DNA from: Streptomyces sp. RKAG293
GTDB lineage: Bacteria; Actinomycetota; Actinomycetes; Streptomycetales; Streptomycetaceae
Length of the DNA: 64,000 nucleotides
Direction of reading: 5' to 3'
NCBI RefSeq assembly: GCF_023701745.1
Contig: NZ_JAJOZB010000001.1
Span: 6,175,501 to 6,239,500 of the forward strand
The notes beneath the pieces are model-generated. The model made no database searches. It worked only from the letters and a program-made list of their open reading frames with translations, and was not told where the DNA came from. Below, piece after piece: positions 40,002 to 48,088 of the stretch. Position numbers and translations under genes: made by a program. Every line of letters starts with the position of its first letter. Position 1 is the first letter of the stretch.

Positions 40002-41249
40002 TTGAAGCCGATACAGGCGGCGCCGGGCGCCAGGCAGACGTTGCTGGCGCTGGCGCTGGGGGCGCTGCTGTTGATGACCACCGCGTGCGGTGGCGGTGGC
40101 GGCGGCACGAACACCGGCAGCACCGGCGGCGCCGGTGGTAACAAGCCGGCCGGGGCGCAGGCCGGCACGAGCGCCGACACCAAGGCCTCGGCGGCGGTGG
40201 TCACCATCACGCCGAAGGACGGCGCGAACAACGTGGCCACGAGCGGCGCGTTGAAGGTCACGGCCGCGAGCGGCAAGCTCAGCTCCGTCATCGTCAAGGA
40301 CGACAAGGGCACGGCGGTCAAGGGCGACATAGCCGCCGACGGCGCCAGCTGGGCGCCGGACGAGCACCTCGGCACCTCCACCAAGTACACGGTGGACGCG
40401 ATCGCCAAGGACACCGACGGCCGCGAGTCCGCCAAGCACGCGGTGTTCACCACCATCACGCCGAAGGATTCCTTCGTCGGCTTCTACACGCCGGAGGACG
40501 GCCAGACCGTCGGCGTCGGCATGGAGGTGTCGCTCAACTTCAACCGGGCGATCACCAACAAGAAGGCCGTCGAGGCGGCCGTCCAGGTCACCGCTTCGCC
40601 GTCCGTCCCCGTCAAGGGCCACTGGTACGGCAACCAGCGTCTGGACCTGCGCCCCGAGCAGTACTGGGCGGCCGGTACCAAGGTGACGCTGAGCCTGCGG
40701 CTGGACGGCGTCGAAGGCGCCCCCGGCGTCTACGGCAAGCAGTCCAAGGACGTGAAGTTCACCGTCGGCCGCAGCCAGGTCAGCGTGGTCGACGCCGCGA
40801 AGCACACCATGACGGTCAGCCGTAACGGCGCGGTGATCCGCACCATCCCGATCAGCTCGGGCGCCCCGGCGCACACCACGTACAACGGCAAGATGGTGAT
40901 GACCGAGAAGTACGACGTGACCCGGATGAACGGTGACACGGTCGGCTTCGGCGGCGAGTACGACATCAAGGACGTACCGCACGCCATCCGCCTGACCAAC
41001 TCGGGCACCTTCATCCACGGCAACTACTGGGCGGCCAAGTCGATCTTCGGCAACTCCAACACCAGCCACGGCTGCGTGGGCCTGTCCGACACCCGTGGTG
41101 CCGGTGACCCGTCCACCCCGGCCGCCTGGTTCTACAACCAGTCGATCGTGGGCGACGTCGTCCAGGTGATCAACTCCAAGGACAAGACCGTGCAGTGGTA
41201 CAACGGCCTCAACGGCTGGAACCTCTCCTGGAGCGAGTGGACCAGCTGA
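40002..41249 (+). CDS. L,D-transpeptidase lipoprotein (copy 2)
   Basis: A 415-residue paralogue of the preceding gene: lipobox LLMTTACG, Gly-rich spacer, two Ig-like domains (NFNRAITNKKAVEAAV), and the YkuD domain with HGNYWAAKSIFG and catalytic SHGCVGL. It is expected to make 3-3 cross-links in the cell wall. The TTG at 40002 is chosen for the GGGGAG seven bases upstream and a normal lipoprotein signal; the frame is open from GTG 39969, which would add 11 unlikely residues. It is followed by a strong terminator. Confidence 0.92.
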   Translation: MKPIQAAPGARQTLLALALGALLLMTTACGGGGGGTNTGSTGGAGGNKPAGAQAGTSADTKASAAVVTITPKDGANNVATSGALKVTAASGKLSSVIVKDDKGTAVKGDIAADGASWAPDEHLGTSTKYTVDAIAKDTDGRESAKHAVFTTITPKDSFVGFYTPEDGQTVGVGMEVSLNFNRAITNKKAVEAAVQVTASPSVPVKGHWYGNQRLDLRPEQYWAAGTKVTLSLRLDGVEGAPGVYGKQSKDVKFTVGRSQVSVVDAAKHTMTVSRNGAVIRTIPISSGAPAHTTYNGKMVMTEKYDVTRMNGDTVGFGGEYDIKDVPHAIRLTNSGTFIHGNYWAAKSIFGNSNTSHGCVGLSDTRGAGDPSTPAAWFYNQSIVGDVVQVINSKDKTVQWYNGLNGWNLSWSEWTS

Positions 41250-41277
41250 CCCGCTGACCAGTCGATGTGACCTCCGT

Positions 41278-41312
41278 CGCCGGGCGGGCCTGTTCTTCGG
41301 GCCCGCCCGGCG
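41278..41312 (+). terminator. Terminator after L,D-transpeptidase copy 2
   Basis: CGCCGGGCGGGCC and GGCCCGCCCGGCG form an exact 13-bp stem with a 9-base loop, 29 bp after the stop codon and just before the enoyl-CoA hydratase gene. Confidence 0.75.
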
Positions 41313-41328
41313 AAGTAGTCTCCGGACC

Positions 41329-42096
41329 ATGACTGTGAGCCTCGAAGTCGCCGAAGGCGTCGGCACGATCCGCATCGACCGGCCGCCGATGAACGCACTG
41401 GACATCGCCACCCAGGACCGGCTGAAGGTGGTCGCGGAGGAGGCGGGCCGGCGCGACGACGTACGCGCCGTGATCGTCTGGGGCGGGGAGAAGGTGTTCG
41501 CCGCCGGCGCGGACATCAAGGAGATGCAGGCCATGTCCTACGAGGGCATGGTCGACCGCTCGCGCGCGCTGCAGGAGTCCTTCACCGCGGTCGCCCGCAT
41601 CCCCAAGCCGGTGGTCGCCGCGGTCACCGGCTACGCGCTGGGCGGCGGCTGCGAACTGGCGCTCTGCGCCGACATCCGCATCGCGGCGGAGAACGCGAAG
41701 CTGGGCCAGCCGGAGATCCTGCTCGGCCTGATCCCGGGCGCCGGCGGAACCCAGCGGCTGACGCGCCTGGTGGGTCCCTCCCGGGCCAAGGACCTGATCT
41801 TCACCGGCCGGATGGTGAAGGCCGAGGAGGCGCTGGCCATCGGCCTGGTCGACAAGGTCGTGCCGGCGGAGCAGGTCTACGCCGAGGCGCGCGCCTGGGC
41901 GGAACGCCTCGCCCGCGGCCCCGCGTACGCGCTGCGCGCGGCCAAGGAAGCGATCGACGGCGGTCTGGAGACGGACCTGGAGACCGGGCTGACCATCGAA
42001 CGCACCCTGTTCGCCGGTCTGTTCGCGACGGCCGACCGCGAGACGGGCATGCGCAGCTTCGTCGAGGACGGCCCGGGCAAGGCGAAGTTCCGTTAG
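41329..42096 (+). CDS. Enoyl-CoA hydratase/isomerase
   Basis: A 255-residue crotonase-family enzyme hydrating 2-enoyl-CoA in beta-oxidation or related acyl-CoA pathways. The oxyanion-hole segments FAAGADIKEM (about 62-71) and ALGGGCELALCADIRIA (about 103-119) are present, and the two catalytic Glu positions appear filled: CELALC and GQPEILLGLIPGAGGTQRL. The length is typical. It is monocistronic, bounded by hairpins on both sides. Confidence 0.93.
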   Translation: MTVSLEVAEGVGTIRIDRPPMNALDIATQDRLKVVAEEAGRRDDVRAVIVWGGEKVFAAGADIKEMQAMSYEGMVDRSRALQESFTAVARIPKPVVAAVTGYALGGGCELALCADIRIAAENAKLGQPEILLGLIPGAGGTQRLTRLVGPSRAKDLIFTGRMVKAEEALAIGLVDKVVPAEQVYAEARAWAERLARGPAYALRAAKEAIDGGLETDLETGLTIERTLFAGLFATADRETGMRSFVEDGPGKAKFR

Positions 42097-42109
42097 TCCT
42101 CGCGCCGAG

Positions 42110-42148
42110 GGGCCGGCCGGGGGTCCGCTGCGGACCCCCGGCCGGCCC
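42110..42148. terminator. 39-bp palindrome after the enoyl-CoA hydratase gene
   Basis: Arms 42110-42128 and 42130-42148 are exact 19-bp inverted repeats around one base. It begins 14 bp after the stop codon and is a strong terminator. Confidence 0.8.
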
Positions 42149-42199
42149 ATCACCCCTCTTTCGAGGGCCTGTTGACGTTGGGCCGACCGGGTGGGGCGA

Positions 42200-42232
42200 C
42201 CTTAAAAGAGCCTTAAGCGAACCTTAAGGAAA
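42200..42232. repeat. Three CCTTAA direct repeats with an 11-bp period
   Basis: CCTTAAAAGAG, CCTTAAGCGAA and CCTTAAGGAAA follow each other at exactly one helical turn. Tandem hexamers/heptamers at 11-bp spacing are the usual binding layout of OmpR-type regulators (PhoP, SARPs) in Streptomyces. It overlaps the 3' end of the small minus-strand ORF and lies about 180 bp upstream of the ATPase gene. Confidence 0.6.
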
Positions 42233-42379
42233 CCCCGCCTCGAACGGCTCGTCGCTGATCGTCAGCGACTCATCACTGCAGGTCATCACGGCTTCCCGGG
42301 GGTGATCAATGCCCATGGCATATGCCTGAACACGCTTATGGAACCCCTCATTCCGGTCGGCCAATTCCGCCGGATCCAC
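42224..42379 (-). CDS. Small ORF of 51 residues, unknown
   Basis: A short acidic frame beginning VDPAELADRNEGFHKRVQ and ending SDEPFEAGFP. The GTG at 42379 has GGAAGG nine bases upstream; ATG 42415 in the same frame lacks such a site and would overlap the start of the divergent ATPase gene. Residue composition is protein-like (many charged and polar residues, no Arg/Pro/Ala noise), although third-position GC is only moderate. I recognise no family. It may be a small regulator divergent from the RsbW-like ATPase. Confidence 0.45.
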   Translation of the reverse strand: MDPAELADRNEGFHKRVQAYAMGIDHPREAVMTCSDESLTISDEPFEAGFP

Positions 42380-42413
42380 CCCGAACCGCCTTCCGTGCGG
42401 CCATGATGAACGC

Positions 42414-42908
42414 ATGGCGGGCCGGGGAGCATCCGAGCAACCGCAGCGGGTGACCATCGCCGCTGCGGCGTGGCCGTCGGCGGCGGCCGACGAGGCCGCT
42501 GCCAAAGCCCTCGATCTGGTCGGAGATCCGTCGGTGGAAGAGGTCCGGCTGACCTCGCGCCCCGAATCCGCCTCGACCGCGCGCCGGCTCTCCGTCTCGG
42601 TGTTGCGCCAGTGGTCGCTTCCGCAGCTCTCCGAAACCGTCGAGTTACTGGTCTCGGAACTCGTCGGAAACGCCGTCCGGCACACCGGCGCCCGTACCTT
42701 CGGGATCCGGATGCTGCGCCGCCGCGGCTGGATCCGCGTCGAGGTCCGCGATCCCTCGCGGGCGCTGCCCTGTCTGCTGCCGGTCCGCGAGCTCGACGTC
42801 AGCGGCCGCGGCCTCTTCCTCGTCGACAAGCTCTCCGACCGCTGGGGTGTCGACCTCCAGCCACGCGGCAAGACGACCTGGTTCGAACTGCGCGTCCTGG
42901 ACCGCTGA
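42414..42908 (+). CDS. RsbW-like serine-kinase/ATP-binding protein
   Basis: A 164-residue GHKL ATPase of the anti-sigma-factor kinase (RsbW/SpoIIAB) type, abundant in Streptomyces. The N-box ELLVSELVGNAVRHTGA lies near residues 77-93; later come RDPS (degenerate G1) and GRGLFLVDKLSDRWGVD (G2). It may bind and inhibit a sigma factor or phosphorylate an anti-anti-sigma protein. No sigma-factor or STAS gene is adjacent, so it is an orphan of this common type. Confidence 0.85.
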   Translation: MAGRGASEQPQRVTIAAAAWPSAAADEAAAKALDLVGDPSVEEVRLTSRPESASTARRLSVSVLRQWSLPQLSETVELLVSELVGNAVRHTGARTFGIRMLRRRGWIRVEVRDPSRALPCLLPVRELDVSGRGLFLVDKLSDRWGVDLQPRGKTTWFELRVLDR

Positions 42909-43211
42909 GCGTTCGCACCCCCTGGAACGCGAAGAAGCCCTCCGGTGTCGCAGTGCGACACAGGGAGGGCCACTTCGTATCGCCGCGGAGCAAGGGGGGT
43001 GTGGTCCGCGGCGCCTTGGGAACGGCTCAGCCCGGGTCAGTGGGGGCCGTTGGCACCGACTCTGACACAGGGGGCACGGGGCAGGCAAACCCGCATATGG
43101 GACATTAGCCAATATTCTTCATCAATCCCTTACGTATAAGGGAGTGAACTGCGCCACTTGCCTTGTAAACAGTGGATAAGCAGTGTATCGATCTTGCATT
43201 CGAACGATTCG
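42909..43211. other. Intergenic region with terminator and an A/T-rich patch
   Basis: No gene is seen. A bulged hairpin at 42937-42970 (GCCCTCC/GGAGGGC arms with GTGTCGCA/TGCGACAC inside) ends the ATPase gene. From about 43085 to 43205 the DNA is distinctly A/T-rich for this genome and contains CCCTTA-CGTA-TAAGGG (43127-43142). This lies downstream of the convergent thioesterase gene, so its purpose is unclear. Confidence 0.5.
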
Positions 43212-43691
43212 CTATGCGGTGGAGCGTATGGACCGCGTGTCCATCAACGGAGCCGCCGCCGCGCGCAGCTCGTCGCTCAGCGGGCTGGGGCGCAAGGTGG
43301 CCGGGTCGAGCTTGACCTGGGCGCGGCGTCCCGACGCGTGCACCACCCGCCGGTCGGCGGACAGCACGCGGAAGCCGTAGACGATGCTGGTGCGCCCCAG
43401 GTGCTCGATCCAGATGTGCACGGCCCCGTCGCCCGCGCCCAGGATCGGCGCCAGGTACTCGATGCGGAACTCGCGCACCGCGAGGAAGGTGTCGTCGTAC
43501 TCCGTGCGGTCGGCGGTGTACGACCAGCCCCGGTCGACCCAGTAGGCGGTGATCGCGCGCTCGACGAACAGCGCGTAGCGGGCGTTGTGGACCATTCCCA
43601 GGGCGTCGAGATCGTCGAAGTGGATCTGGACGGGGAAGATCTGTGCGGCCGGTGCCTCTGGGGTGGCCGGTGGCTGGGCGGTGGTCGTCAT
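43212..43691 (-). CDS. Acyl-CoA thioesterase (hotdog fold)
   Basis: A 159-residue single-hotdog protein of the 4-hydroxybenzoyl-CoA thioesterase/YbgC type: VQIHFDDLDALGMVHNARYALFVERA contains the catalytic Asp (DLDALGMVHN) and is followed by the long helix. It should hydrolyse acyl-CoA esters. The gene starts four bases after the TetR gene, so it is part of a two-gene operon and probably the regulated target. The ATG is well placed in the short overlap region. Confidence 0.9.
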   Translation of the reverse strand: MTTTAQPPATPEAPAAQIFPVQIHFDDLDALGMVHNARYALFVERAITAYWVDRGWSYTADRTEYDDTFLAVREFRIEYLAPILGAGDGAVHIWIEHLGRTSIVYGFRVLSADRRVVHASGRRAQVKLDPATLRPSPLSDELRAAAAPLMDTRSIRSTA

Positions 43692-43694
43692 GTC

Positions 43695-44339
43695 TCAGCT
43701 CTCCGGGAGGATCGAAGGGTCGGTGCAGCAGGATCTGAGCCGTTCCAGGACGGCCCGGTGCGCCTGGGCGAGGACGGTGGCCCGGTCCATGAGCCGGGAG
43801 CGGGTGACGACGGCCTCGCCGAGCGCGTCGATCTCGAACGTCAGCTGCGCGGCGTCCACGTCCGCCCGCAGCTCGCCGAGGGTGATCGCCTCCTCGACGA
43901 GGTCCTGGATGTGCCGCACCCAGTCGACGATCGACTGCGCGACGCGGTCGTGCACCGCGCCCGGCCGGTCGTCGAACTCCGTCTGCACGGCGGCGAAGAA
44001 GCAGCCGCCGGGCAGTACGTCCTCGGCGTAGAAGGCCAGCCGTGCCTCGTGCAGCGCGAGCAGCCGCCGTACGCCGGCCGGCGCGTCCTGCGCCGGCCGC
44101 ATGACGAGCGCGCCCCACTGCTTGCGGGCCCGGTCGATCACGTCCAGCTGGAGCTGCTCCTTGTCCCGCCAGTGCGTGAACAGTCCGGACTTGCTCACTC
44201 CGAGCGCTCCGGACAGCCGCGCCAGCGAGAGCCCGTCCAGTCCGTCCACCGACGCGAGCGCCACGGCCGTGTCCAGCACCGCTTGCCGCGTCCGCTCCCC
44301 GCGTACGCGTCTGCCGTCGGGTCGCTCGCCGTCTGCCAT
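43695..44339 (-). CDS. TetR-family transcriptional regulator
   Basis: A 214-residue regulator. The N-terminal HTH (LSLARLSGALGVSKSGLFTHWRDKEQL) is near residues 40-66; the C-terminal region resembles the TetR_C_33/YjdC-like ligand domain (LGELRADVDAAQLTFEIDALGEAV). It heads an operon with the thioesterase gene and is divergent from the EF-hand gene. A CGACCGGTCG palindrome just upstream is the likely autoregulatory operator. The ligand may be an acyl-CoA or lipid. Confidence 0.92.
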   Translation of the reverse strand: MADGERPDGRRVRGERTRQAVLDTAVALASVDGLDGLSLARLSGALGVSKSGLFTHWRDKEQLQLDVIDRARKQWGALVMRPAQDAPAGVRRLLALHEARLAFYAEDVLPGGCFFAAVQTEFDDRPGAVHDRVAQSIVDWVRHIQDLVEEAITLGELRADVDAAQLTFEIDALGEAVVTRSRLMDRATVLAQAHRAVLERLRSCCTDPSILPES

Positions 44340-44364
44340 GACCTCACCGTAACAGAAAGACGAC

Positions 44365-44374
44365 CGACCGGTCG
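44365..44374. promoter_or_regulatory. Candidate TetR operator
   Basis: CGACCGGTCG is a perfect 10-bp palindrome, within GACCGACCGGTCG, 26 bp upstream of the TetR ATG. Its position and form fit autorepression. Confidence 0.45.
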
Positions 44375-44445
44375 CACTTATTGTTCGGCCTGGAAACCCC
44401 GATAATCTGAGCCCGTCAATCAGGCACAGAGAAGGGGCGGGTCAC

Positions 44446-44658
44446 GTGGCGGACATCGAGGCAGCGAAGAGGGCTTTCGACCGGTATGACCTTGACAAGG
44501 ACGGTCAGATCACCGCGGCCGAGTACAAGAAGGTCATGGCCGAGCTCGGGGACTTCTACACCACCGAGTCGGTCGCCCAGGCCGTGATCAACGCCGACGA
44601 CACCGACGGTGACGGGCAGCTCTCGTGGGACGAGTTCTGGGCCAAGCTGCAGGGCTGA
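44446..44658 (+). CDS. Small EF-hand calcium-binding protein (CabC-like)
   Basis: A 70-residue protein with two canonical EF-hand loops: DLDKDGQITAAE and DDTDGDGQLSWDE, each with the Dx(D/N)xDG pattern and a final Glu. The size and the FWAKLQG end match Streptomyces CabB/CabC proteins, proposed calcium buffers linked to aerial growth and spore germination. The GTG follows AGAAGGGGCGG. A 17-bp-stem terminator ends it. Confidence 0.93.
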   Translation: MADIEAAKRAFDRYDLDKDGQITAAEYKKVMAELGDFYTTESVAQAVINADDTDGDGQLSWDEFWAKLQG

Positions 44659-44665
44659 CCCTCAT

Positions 44666-44705
44666 GAGTGGGGCCCGGCACCATGACCGGTGCCGGGCCC
44701 CACTC
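44666..44705. terminator. Bidirectional terminator after the EF-hand gene
   Basis: Exact 17-bp arms (44666-44682 and 44689-44705) around a 6-base loop. It separates the EF-hand gene from the convergent ATP-grasp gene and marks the right end of the conserved backbone before the lar cluster. Confidence 0.85.
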
Positions 44706-44732
44706 GTTCCTGCCGCGCCGGCCGGTCGTCGC

Positions 44733-45992
44733 TCAGACGATGTCGTAGAAGCCTTCGCCGTCCATGTACCGCGCCGACAGGATGTTGTGCATGACGACGC
44801 TCTCGGTCTCGTGCACGAGGTACACGCGCATGGGGTAGGTCCAGTCGTCGATCGAGCGGTGGATCTCGTCGCCGGGGTGCACGTTCAGCGTGATGTCGTG
44901 GAAGCTCTCCAGACCCCGGAGCTCGGCCATCTTCGGGTACCCGACGAGCTTGCCGGCCGCCGGCGAGACCATGTTGACGATGCCGGCGTGCCGGGCCAGT
45001 TCGTAGCCGGCCTCCCAGCGCTCCAGGAAGCGCTCGGGGTCGACGTACGCGTCCACGGTCCAGTCCAGCTGGCTCTCGCCGATCGCGCCCTTGGCCGGCA
45101 CGTGCACGTCCGCGCCGCAGATCCGGGCGGCGCTCTCGACCAGCCGCGGGCCCTGCGGCGTCAGCTTGAGCTCGGTGTGCGCGGGGCCGTTGCGCACCCC
45201 CAGGGCGTCCAGGACCAGGCAGTTGTACTCGACCAGCGCGTCCTGCTCCACGCCATGACGGGGCATCAGCTGGGCGCCGGCCGCCATGTCGTGCACCCCG
45301 TTGGCGCCGAGGTGGTGCATCTTCCAGATGTCCGTGACGTGGTGCTTCCCGTCCAGGCTCACGGTGTTCACGATGTACTCGCTGCCGACCAGGTACTCCT
45401 GCGCCAGCACCGCGTGGTTGTGCAGCTCCAGCGCGCTCTCGGAGCCGAGCAGCGACTCGAACGCGGCGCGCACCTGGTCCGCGTCGTCACAGAAGTAGAT
45501 GCCGTCGCTTCCCGCGCTCTTCAACGGCTTCAGCACGACCCGGCCTTCGGCCTCCCGGTGCCAGGCGAGCAGCGTGTCGAGGTCGGTGGCCAGGATCTGG
45601 CCGGTGCCGGGCACCCCGGCCTCCTTGACCGTCTCCATCATGCGGAACTTGTCCCGGCGGGACGGGCTCAGCGCCGTGCCGTTCGTCCGCAGGCCGAGCG
45701 CCTCGCTGAGCACGTCCGCGACCTCGACCCCGCTCTCGATGCCCGCCAGCAGACTCACCGGAGCGTGCGCGGAGAGGGCCGCGACCGTTGCCGCGACATC
45801 CCCCGTGTGCACGATGTTGGCGGTGAAGTCCGAGGCCCGGAAGCTCTTCTCGTACACCGCCGGAATCGCCGGGGTGCTCTGGACGTGGATGCATGCATAG
45901 CCGCGCGCCTGGAAGAGCGGGGCAAGGGATCGTGCGCTCGAATACGCGTCGACGATGACGACCACGCGGGGAGCGGCAGGCTTGACGGTCAT
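44733..45992 (-). CDS. ATP-grasp carboxylate-amine ligase
   Basis: A 419-residue ATP-grasp enzyme of the group that includes BacD/L-amino-acid ligases. The N-terminal Rossmann-like domain (VVVIVDAYSSARSLAPLF) is followed by the ATP-grasp core: GRVVLKPLKSAGSDGIYFC (nucleotide Lys and Gly loop), AQEYLVGSEYIVNTV, and metal-binding residues around HTELKLTPQGPRLVESAARICG. Such enzymes join a carboxylate, as an acyl phosphate, to an amine, often an amino acid or dipeptide. It is the last gene of the leftward lar operon, 14 bp after larC, so it probably makes an amide bond in the cluster's product rather than acting in central metabolism. Confidence 0.88.
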   Translation of the reverse strand: MTVKPAAPRVVVIVDAYSSARSLAPLFQARGYACIHVQSTPAIPAVYEKSFRASDFTANIVHTGDVAATVAALSAHAPVSLLAGIESGVEVADVLSEALGLRTNGTALSPSRRDKFRMMETVKEAGVPGTGQILATDLDTLLAWHREAEGRVVLKPLKSAGSDGIYFCDDADQVRAAFESLLGSESALELHNHAVLAQEYLVGSEYIVNTVSLDGKHHVTDIWKMHHLGANGVHDMAAGAQLMPRHGVEQDALVEYNCLVLDALGVRNGPAHTELKLTPQGPRLVESAARICGADVHVPAKGAIGESQLDWTVDAYVDPERFLERWEAGYELARHAGIVNMVSPAAGKLVGYPKMAELRGLESFHDITLNVHPGDEIHRSIDDWTYPMRVYLVHETESVVMHNILSARYMDGEGFYDIV

Positions 45993-46006
45993 TCTTACCT
46001 CACCAT

Positions 46007-47233
46007 TTATTGTGGACTCATGCGTTCGGCGGCGGCGATCGATCTCGCCAGCGCCGTCTTGACCGGAATGCCCAGTTGTTCTGCCGCGGCGACGACGTCC
46101 CGGTACTCCGGTTGCGCGGTGACGATCCGCTGCCGATAGCGGGCGATCTTGACCTGCACGGCGGCGGTGCCGACCATGACCGTGGCGAACTCCCGGGCCA
46201 GCTCCCGCTTGCCCACGTGGTACTCGCGGGTCCCGATGGTGGAGGTCTCGGTCACGATCGTCTCCCGCACGGCCGGCAGGAGATGGGGCGGGCAGAGCAC
46301 CGAGAGCGTCTGGGCGGGGCGGCCCTTCTTCATCAGAATGGGCGTGAGCCAGGCGTCGGACGCCCCGACCGCCATCAGCCGGGCCAGCACATGCGGCCAG
46401 ATCCGCGGGTCGAGGTCGTCGATGTTGGCGTCGACGACCACGGCGTCCGTCGCGGGCGGGGTATCCGCCTCATCGGTGCCGGATTCCCCGGTGCCGGATT
46501 CCCCGGCGACCGGATGTCCCAGCACGACCCGGACGACATTCGGGGTTTCCGGGAGATCCCGCGTACCGGCTCCCATTCCGTTGCCGAGGATCCGCAGCGG
46601 CGGCATTCCGCCCCACGAGGAACACATCGACAGAATGAGTGCCGCGCCGGTCGGCGTGCACATCTCGAACGGGAACTCCCCGGACCGCGCAGGCGCCCCG
46701 TGGGCGGCGAGCAGCCGGAGCACGGCCGGAGTCGGGACGGGAATCCCGCCGTGGGCGCTGTTCGCCCGTCCGTTGCCCAGCGCCATGGGCGTCGAGGACG
46801 CGGTGGAGATGCCCAGTTCGTGGTGGGCCATGCACGCCCCCACCACATCGCCGATCGCGTCGAGAGCGCCGACCTCGTGGAAGTGCACATCGTCGACGGC
46901 CGTCCCATGGGCGGCGGCCTCGGCGTGCGCCAGCCGCGAGAACACGGACTGCGCCCGCTCCCGCACCGGTTCGGGGAGCGCGGCCTCGGTGAGCATCGCG
47001 CGGATCGAGTGCCAGGTGCGGTGCGGAGGGCTGGGATCCGTGTCGACGTGCACCTTCGTGGCCGACAGACCGCAGCGCTTGACCGTCTCGGTGCGGAGGG
47101 TGACGCTGCCGGGGACCACGGCGTCGACGGCCCGCTGAACCGCCGCCACCGAGGCCCCGGCATCGAGGAGCGCGCCCAGGATCATGTCCCCGGCCGCCCC
47201 GGACGAACAGTCGAACCATGCGGAGGTCGTCAT
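46007..47233 (-). CDS. larC: Nickel insertion protein LarC
   Basis: A 408-residue protein of the LarC/DUF111 family, the CTP-dependent nickel insertase that completes the nickel-pincer nucleotide (NPN) cofactor. It starts SAWFDCSSGAAGDMILGALLDAG, the DUF111 hallmark, with HFHEVGALDAIGDVVGAC, MALGNGRANSAHGGIPVPTPA and the C-terminal VVVDANIDDLDPR region. The whole length is encoded in one frame (some LarC genes need a frameshift between two ORFs; this one does not). The ATG overlaps the larB stop as ATGA. Confidence 0.94.
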   Translation of the reverse strand: MTTSAWFDCSSGAAGDMILGALLDAGASVAAVQRAVDAVVPGSVTLRTETVKRCGLSATKVHVDTDPSPPHRTWHSIRAMLTEAALPEPVRERAQSVFSRLAHAEAAAHGTAVDDVHFHEVGALDAIGDVVGACMAHHELGISTASSTPMALGNGRANSAHGGIPVPTPAVLRLLAAHGAPARSGEFPFEMCTPTGAALILSMCSSWGGMPPLRILGNGMGAGTRDLPETPNVVRVVLGHPVAGESGTGESGTDEADTPPATDAVVVDANIDDLDPRIWPHVLARLMAVGASDAWLTPILMKKGRPAQTLSVLCPPHLLPAVRETIVTETSTIGTREYHVGKRELAREFATVMVGTAAVQVKIARYRQRIVTAQPEYRDVVAAAEQLGIPVKTALARSIAAAERMSPQ

Positions 47234-48084
47234 CGGCTCACCGGAACCGGTGCGTGGGTACCGGTGCAGGCGCAGGAGTCGGCGCCGGTGTCGCTGTCGG
47301 CGCGGACCATGCGCCGGGTCATCCGGGCCGCCGCGACGGCCGCCCCGAAACCGTTGTCGATGTTGCACACCATGACGCCGGGACCGCAGGAGTTGAGCAT
47401 GGTGAGCAGCGGCGCGATCCCGCCGAAGGAACTGCCGTACCCGACACTCGTCGGGACCGCGATCACGGGGTTGCCGACCAGGCCGGCCACCACGCTCGGC
47501 AGCGCGCCGTCCATCCCCGCGACCACGATCAGGCAGTCCGCGGCGTCCAGTTCGTCCCGCACCGCGAGCAGCCGGTGGATGCCGGCCACGCCGACGTCCC
47601 GCACGATGCGCGTCGAGCAGCCGAACTCCGAGGCGACGAACGCCGCCTCGCGCGCCACCGGTTCGTCCGACGTCCCGGCGGTCACCACCAGGACGCTGCC
47701 CCGGGCGGCCGGTTCCCCGCCCACCGCGGCGCAGCGGGCCACCGGGTCGATCCGGGCGCCGGGGAACGTCTCCGCCACGGCGTCCAGCGTCGCGTCCGGC
47801 AGCCGGGTGGCGAGGGCGGACCGCCGCCCCGGCTGGCGGCGCAGGGCCTCCAGCAGGGCGACGGTCTGCTCCGGTGTCTTGCCCGCCCCGTAGACCACTT
47901 CGGGGTCGCCGGTGCGCAGGGCACGATGGGTGTCCAGCCGGGCGAACCCCAGATCCTCGGTCCCGGCACCGGTACCGCCGGCGCCGGACAGGGGGCCCTG
48001 CGACAAGGTGCGGAGGGCCCCCTCCGCGGTCTCGCTTCCCGAGGACACCCGTTCCAGGAGGTCCCGGACTTCATCACGATCCAT
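47230..48084 (-). CDS. larB: Pyridinium-3,5-biscarboxylic acid mononucleotide synthase LarB
   Basis: A 284-residue LarB, which carboxylates and hydrolyses nicotinic acid adenine dinucleotide in the first step of NPN synthesis. The N-terminal half has FARLDTHRALRTGDPEVVYGAGKTPEQ; the C-terminal half is PurE/AIR-carboxylase-like (VVTAGTSDEPVAREAA; VVAGMDGALPSVVAGLVG; VGYGSSFGGIAPLLTMLN). The ATG at 48084 lies four bases after the larE stop region. Genes larE-larB-larC are consecutive, so the complete cofactor route is encoded. No LarA (lactate racemase) gene is in the window. Confidence 0.94.
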   Translation of the reverse strand: MDRDEVRDLLERVSSGSETAEGALRTLSQGPLSGAGGTGAGTEDLGFARLDTHRALRTGDPEVVYGAGKTPEQTVALLEALRRQPGRRSALATRLPDATLDAVAETFPGARIDPVARCAAVGGEPAARGSVLVVTAGTSDEPVAREAAFVASEFGCSTRIVRDVGVAGIHRLLAVRDELDAADCLIVVAGMDGALPSVVAGLVGNPVIAVPTSVGYGSSFGGIAPLLTMLNSCGPGVMVCNIDNGFGAAVAAARMTRRMVRADSDTGADSCACTGTHAPVPVSR

Positions 48085-48088
48085 CTGC

